Below, one piece after another: positions 60,135 through 64,000 of a DNA stretch of 64,000 nucleotides. A program made the position numbers and the translations under genes. The notes beneath the pieces were generated by a model. It saw nothing but the letters and a program-made list of their open reading frames with translations. It ran no database searches and was not told the DNA's origin. The number at the start of each line of letters is the position of its first letter. Positions within the stretch are counted from its first letter, which is position 1. Source of the stretch: Sunxiuqinia sp963677175 (GTDB taxonomy: Bacteria > Bacteroidota > Bacteroidia > Bacteroidales > Prolixibacteraceae). The stretch is taken from NCBI GenBank assembly GCA_963677175.2, contig CAXXES010000004.1:992001-1056000 (forward strand), read 5' to 3'.

Positions 60135-61694
60135 ATGATGAAATTCAAAAAAAAGAAAGAAATGAAAAAACATACCAAACTCATTGTCCTGTTATCAATC
60201 GTATCGGCATTTTTTGTTCCGGCCTGCACCGAACTGGACGAAACCGTTTACGACCAGTTGCCGGTAGATGCATACGGGACGACGGACAAACAGATCAATT
60301 CGATTATTGCCCCGATCTACCGGACATTCAAAAATGCGTTCGGCAATGTTTGGCTGATGGCCGAACATGCTTCCGACATGTCGGTCACCCCGACCCGCAA
60401 AGGCGGCGATTGGTGGGATGGCGGGCAATACAAAGCCTTGCGCCAGCATTCATGGACGCCCGGCACTTCGGTCATCACCAGCGGCTATGACAACTGCATG
60501 AATGCCATATCCACCTGTAACCAGATCTATTATACCATTGAAAACAGCGAAGCGGAAACCGACAACCGGGAACAGGTGCTGGCCGGGATCAGGGGCGTAC
60601 GGGCTTTTTGGTACTACGTGCTTGTGGACAATTGGGGGAATGTTCCCATTGTCACGGATTTTACCGATACCTCAAAGCCATCAACCAGTTCGCGAGCTGA
60701 TGTTTATGCCTTTGTCCTGTCGGAACTGAACGCGGTCAAAGATATGGTACGTGATGATGTTTCCTCGTCCAGCTACGGAAAGATCACCAAAGGAGTGGTT
60801 TATACTTTACTGGCAAAAATGTACCTGAATGCCCAGGTCTGGAACCCCACAGGAGGAACCAAATGGCAGGAGTGCGCCGATGCCTGCGATGTGGTGATGG
60901 ATCTGGATTATGTCATTGAACCGGATTGGAAAGCCAGTTTTAAGGTGGACAACCAGTCGTCGGGCGAGATTATCCTGCCGGCCATCTTCAGTACCAGCGA
61001 TGGCGGGAACGGCCTCGCTTCCCGCACCCTGCATTATCTCGACCCGGTTGCCCTGGGGCTGAACATCGGAGCCAACAATGGCATGAGTGCCATGCCACCG
61101 TTTGTGCAGTCGTTCGATGCGGCAGACAAGCGCAAGGCCTGGTCGTTCCTCACCGGCCCGATGACCGATCCATCAACCGGTGAGGTGCTGGTTACGGCGC
61201 ACGGCCGCCCACTTATCCATACCGAAGAGATCAACATGATCTATAACATTGATACTGATGGCTGGGGTTACGTGGAGCAGGAAGAAGGCGCCCGCTGCTA
61301 TAAATGGGAGTTTGAGAATGGGTTGAGCGGGGATATGGAAAACGATTTCGCCATCTTCCGCCTGGCCGATGTTTACCTGATGAAGGCCGAAGCACTGGTG
61401 AGGATGGGGAAAGACAACGCCGAAGCTACCCGGCTGGTGAATGTGCTCCGGGAGCGTGCTTTTGACGATGCCACAAAGCTGAAAGCATCGGTCACCCTGG
61501 ACGACATTTACCTGGAACGACGCTTTGAGCTGGCCTGGGAAGGTTACGGCCGACAGGACCAGATCCGTTTCGGCACATTCCGCGGGGCCATCCCCGGTTG
61601 GAAACCAGAGTCGGATGCCAACCACGAGTTGTTCCCGATCCCGCAAACCGCCATCAATGTGAACCCGAACCTGGAACAAAACCCGGGCTATTAG
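60135..61694 (+). CDS. SusD/RagB-like glycan-binding lipoprotein
   Basis: 519 residues from the first ATG (60135); a start at 60162 (MKKHTKLIVLLSIVSAFFVPAC) gives a cleaner lipoprotein signal. The N-terminal SusD-like TPR part (TDKQINSIIAPIYRTFKNAFGNVWLMAEHASDM) and the C-terminal segment (LDDIYLERRFELAWEGYGRQDQIRFGTF, ending FPIPQTAINVNPNLEQNPGY) are typical. Surface lid of the SusC receptor. Substrate cannot be told from sequence. Followed by two terminators. Confidence 0.95.
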   Translation: MMKFKKKKEMKKHTKLIVLLSIVSAFFVPACTELDETVYDQLPVDAYGTTDKQINSIIAPIYRTFKNAFGNVWLMAEHASDMSVTPTRKGGDWWDGGQYKALRQHSWTPGTSVITSGYDNCMNAISTCNQIYYTIENSEAETDNREQVLAGIRGVRAFWYYVLVDNWGNVPIVTDFTDTSKPSTSSRADVYAFVLSELNAVKDMVRDDVSSSSYGKITKGVVYTLLAKMYLNAQVWNPTGGTKWQECADACDVVMDLDYVIEPDWKASFKVDNQSSGEIILPAIFSTSDGGNGLASRTLHYLDPVALGLNIGANNGMSAMPPFVQSFDAADKRKAWSFLTGPMTDPSTGEVLVTAHGRPLIHTEEINMIYNIDTDGWGYVEQEEGARCYKWEFENGLSGDMENDFAIFRLADVYLMKAEALVRMGKDNAEATRLVNVLRERAFDDATKLKASVTLDDIYLERRFELAWEGYGRQDQIRFGTFRGAIPGWKPESDANHELFPIPQTAINVNPNLEQNPGY

Positions 61695-61742
61695 TGTGCC
61701 GGAGCAAAACTACACTAACCAACTGGACCAATGTCCTGCCTT

Positions 61743-61785
61743 TAACCACCGGGAGTCGTTCGGCTGCCCGGTGGTTTTTCTTTTA
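61743..61785 (+). terminator. Intrinsic terminator after susD
   Basis: AACCACCGGG / CCCGGTGGTT with T-run TTTTTCTTTT, 49 bp past the stop. Confidence 0.93.
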
Positions 61786-61806
61786 GAGCAGTCTATTATT
61801 TGTAGC

Positions 61807-61850
61807 AAAAGAAGTCCTTTCAAATAGTTTAGAAAGGACTTCTTTTTTTG
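61807..61850 (+). terminator. Second terminator after susD
   Basis: AGAAGTCCTTTC / GAAAGGACTTCT followed by seven T residues, 22 bp after the first terminator. Confidence 0.88.
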
Positions 61851-61859
61851 TCAGACAAG

Positions 61860-62062
61860 GTGCAACGGCATGTACACCTAAGGTGCGGCATCATGCACCT
61901 ATAGGGTGCGGCAATATGCACGCGTTTTCTTTCACAAGGTGGTTAAAAGCGATGAGGAATGATAAGCAGGTTCTTATGGTGATTACAAATCACCGGTTAA
62001 GAGGTGCGGATGACACAGCGCACCAGCCGCGGTCTGCTTTCGAAAGATCCTGAGGAGCGGTG
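61860..62062. repeat. R3 copy 2 followed by R2 copy
   Basis: GGTGCGGCATCATGCACCTA and ATATGCACGCGTTTTCTTTC, ACAAGGTGG, CGATGAGGAATGATAAGC (R3), then GGTGATTACAAATCACCGGT, TAAGAGGTGCGGATG, CTTTCGAAAGATCCTGAGGA (R2). R3 is also followed by R2 at 30.3-30.7 kb. Confidence 0.78.
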
Positions 62063-62413
62063 TAACATCATTTTAACCACCAAACGCTAGGGAAACGTCT
62101 GAACCAGATAGAATAATTTCCTGTCTCCGCACGTCTGTGAGACCTCCCGTGGTAAGATAAATAACCTTCCCTCCATGTCCCCGCCACATTTACATCCCGG
62201 TGTCCGTGTAGCTCTTGGACTTTGGTTTGTTTTGTAACCTTATCCCATTGGTTACGCCTGATGTGGTTCTTGTTCCTCGGGACAGAGGTTTGCCTCCAGC
62301 TTCCTTCATGTTCCACCTCACGGTGGACACCTTTGCTCTTAGCTAATGGTTGGCAACTACAAACCCCCATAGTGGCCTTTCACTACCAAGTTATTTACCA
62401 TGGCACGGCACAC
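62063..62413 (-). mobile_element. Group II intron 5' fragment
   Basis: On the minus strand the segment starts GTGTGCCGTGCCATGG at 62413, directly after a terminator hairpin, and contains CGGGATGTAAAT and ACGGGAGGTCTC as in the complete intron at 34-36 kb. The RT gene and 3' end are missing; the left end runs into the R2 repeat. An apparent 100-codon frame across it is translated intron RNA, not a gene. Confidence 0.65.
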
Positions 62414-62418
62414 AAAGA

Positions 62419-62446
62419 GAAGCCCGGTTGCTGCCGGGCTTTTCTT
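62419..62446 (-). terminator. Terminator hairpin used as intron target
   Basis: AAGCCCGG / CCGGGCTT with a T-rich CTCTTT tail on the minus strand; the intron 5' end follows immediately. 62447-62677 holds no recognised gene. Confidence 0.7.
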
Positions 62447-62677
62447 TCATTGTGCAACCAATGATTTAAATTTTTAAAAACAAGCTGAATTTCGTAAATA
62501 TCCGAAAAGCGCATTTTTGAAGAAGGCTCTACATTTGGGACAAATGCTTTTTCCAAATATATCAAAGAACAGCACTGTGGCGGGTTAACAAATCCCAAAT
62601 TGAGAGGAGCGAATTACAAATTTACACCAAGTGCTCGTTAATGTTAGCTTAAGTCCTGAAGAGTCGGGAGGAAGACG

Positions 62678-64000
62678 TTATTCTGAAAGAAGACGGATGT
62701 CTCCCATTAACCCATAATCCGGTAATTGATAATGTTCGCCAGAGGAATATTCCTTGATATTCCTCCAATGCCATGGGCTGACGAGACCTGGCTGAGGATT
62801 ATTATGGTGTGGACCAAGCAAACTTTTCAGGCTTCCTGTTATCCGAACTTCAATCTGATTGTCCCCTTCCCTGATCAAATCAGTAACAGGAATACGATCG
62901 GTTGAAAGAATAATGGTCCCTGCATGTTTTCCGTTGGCATATACTTCAGCTACGGTTCCCTGCCAGTCGTCCAATCCAACTTCGTAATAAGTCGATTTAG
63001 CATCCAGACTGAAATTCTTTTTATAGATCATATCCCATGAATAGAACGGAAGCCCTTGCTCCTTCCAACTACCTTTTTTAATTGAGGAAAGTGGCGACCG
63101 GATGCTCCATCCTTTTTTTGAAGGAACAACTGAAAACTCTCCCAGAATATAAATCGGCTCTGTCTCGGCATGAATTTTCATCGGACTACAAGTCAACGTT
63201 ACAGTATTTATCCCGGATTTAATGAGGTGTCCAATTTGAAACACTCCAAACGAACGGTCTAACCACCATTGTCCCGGAACCGGACTTATTTTTTCTCCAT
63301 TGATCCATACCGACCACAATTCTGGCCGCTCCACAACAAGCTTTAGCCCTGACCAGTCAAACTCTTGATCTATATCAAAAGAATAACTGGCATCAAATCC
63401 ACTGTTTGCAGGGAAATTGCTTCTTTCAAGTATTGTCGATTTATACTGGACCGAATGATTCCAAGGATTCCCATCTTCAAATCCATGCTGTTTGTAAATC
63501 AACTGGGCAGCTTCATGCACATGAATATCCTTAAACTTCTTTCCTCCAAGCTCCAGATCAACAAAATCGACAGAAAGTACATTCTCCCGTTCCTTTTCAA
63601 CCATCAATTCACTACTTGCCATTACTTCATTTAAATTTTCCTTTTTTACGAATTCTGGAAAATTGTTCATCTTCTTCTTCGAAACGAACAGCAATAGGCT
63701 TTCTGCAGGTTGAAGTGAAAAATTCAGATGAAGTTTCCCCTTTTCGGTTTTGGAGGGATAATGTAAAACCTCACCTGTAAAAGGATCCATTACAACAACA
63801 TCAACCCCATTAATTATAAAGGTACCTTTAGTTGCCTGTTCCATATCGGTATTGGCAAGAAAAATGAGCTGACCATCTTTGAAAATCTTTCTGAGATGGT
63901 ATAAGTTTCCACCGTCCTGCTCTGAGAAAGTCAAATCCTGATCAGTTAACAAGAGCTTAATGGCGTCCTTATCAAGTTCATTCATTTTAAATAATCCGGA
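62678..64000 (-). CDS. Large glycoside hydrolase, C-terminal part (GH106/GH2-like), partial
   Basis: 441 codons, open to the right window edge. Residues about 5-105 contain the end of a (beta/alpha) domain (FLANTDMEQATKGTFIINGVDVVVMDPFTGEVLHYPSKTEKGKLHLNFSLQPAESLLLF); two beta-sandwich sugar-binding-like domains follow (DLELGGKKFKDIHVH ... WSVWINGEKISPVPGQWWLDRSF; SWDMIYKKNFSLDAKSTYYEVGLDDWQGTVAEVYANGKHAGTII). The end SLLGPHHNNPQPGLVSPWHWRN ... YQLPDYGLMGDIRLL is typical of alpha-L-rhamnosidase-like GH106 proteins. Catalytic residues lie outside the window. Opposite strand to susCD. Confidence 0.75.
   Translation of the reverse strand, partial: SGLFKMNELDKDAIKLLLTDQDLTFSEQDGGNLYHLRKIFKDGQLIFLANTDMEQATKGTFIINGVDVVVMDPFTGEVLHYPSKTEKGKLHLNFSLQPAESLLLFVSKKKMNNFPEFVKKENLNEVMASSELMVEKERENVLSVDFVDLELGGKKFKDIHVHEAAQLIYKQHGFEDGNPWNHSVQYKSTILERSNFPANSGFDASYSFDIDQEFDWSGLKLVVERPELWSVWINGEKISPVPGQWWLDRSFGVFQIGHLIKSGINTVTLTCSPMKIHAETEPIYILGEFSVVPSKKGWSIRSPLSSIKKGSWKEQGLPFYSWDMIYKKNFSLDAKSTYYEVGLDDWQGTVAEVYANGKHAGTIILSTDRIPVTDLIREGDNQIEVRITGSLKSLLGPHHNNPQPGLVSPWHWRNIKEYSSGEHYQLPDYGLMGDIRLLSE

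Noticed and set aside
62068..62370. 100-codon minus-strand frame
   Set aside because: It spans group II intron RNA domain sequence; no protein family features.

Overview
The window comes from a Bacteroidota chromosome, most likely a polysaccharide-degrading member of Marinilabiliales (Prolixibacteraceae-like). The support is a SusC/SusD pair, lipoprotein glycosidases of families GH92 and GH3, Bacteroidota-type promoters (TTTG ... TAnnTTTG), Bacteroidota arm-domain integrases and an IS91-type Y2 transposase. The exact genus is inference.

Region 1 (1-15.6 kb, + strand, GC-balanced) is a mannoside-utilisation locus. It holds the tail of one GH92 enzyme, two complete GH92 enzymes, a DUF4964/5127/4965/1793 (glutaminase-A-like) lipoprotein, a GntR/UTRA repressor with a palindromic operator, a ROK sugar kinase, a six-hairpin glycosidase lipoprotein, a long class I mannose-6-phosphate isomerase and a PA14-containing GH3 beta-glycosidase. 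Several genes end in clear intrinsic terminators. Both complete GH92 proteins carry Gln where the family catalytic acid Glu normally sits, a change known from enzymes that cleave mannose-1-phospho-mannose.

Region 2 (15.8-32.7 kb) is a mobile-element and repeat-rich zone. It contains an IS630 element, a tyrosine integrase gene split in frame by an IS4-type element, a 3' fragment of tRNA-Pro (a probable attachment-site scar), a Fic protein with an exact 24-bp-period array upstream, an AraC regulator, two broken GxxExxY genes, a KilA-N pseudogene, and a small gene cluster (26.0-29.2 kb) encoding an exported beta-barrel-like protein. Two mosaics of the same dispersed repeats (about 23.6-26.0 and 30.0-31.7 kb) flank that cluster.

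Region 3 (32.9-56.6 kb) is AT-rich and almost every gene lies on the minus strand: small metabolic or stress genes, a PIN/ImmA pair, a sigma-factor operon, a papain-like protease/outer-membrane operon, a ParB-like/Dam methylase pair, XRE regulators and a Xer-like recombinase. Hairpin elements resembling integron attC sites lie just 3' of several of these gene blocks, so the region reads like a cassette array. It also carries a complete group II intron, an IS91-like element with its own tyrosine recombinase, a RAYT remnant with REP palindromes, and many repeats.

Region 4 (57.1-64 kb, GC-rich) is the start of another glycan-utilisation locus: SusC/SusD with two stacked terminators, a 5' group II intron fragment sitting behind a terminator hairpin, and the C-terminal part of a large glycoside hydrolase running off the window edge.

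A recurrent theme is short tandem arrays with 22-24 bp (or 11 bp) period but unrelated unit sequences at eight or more places; their function is unknown.
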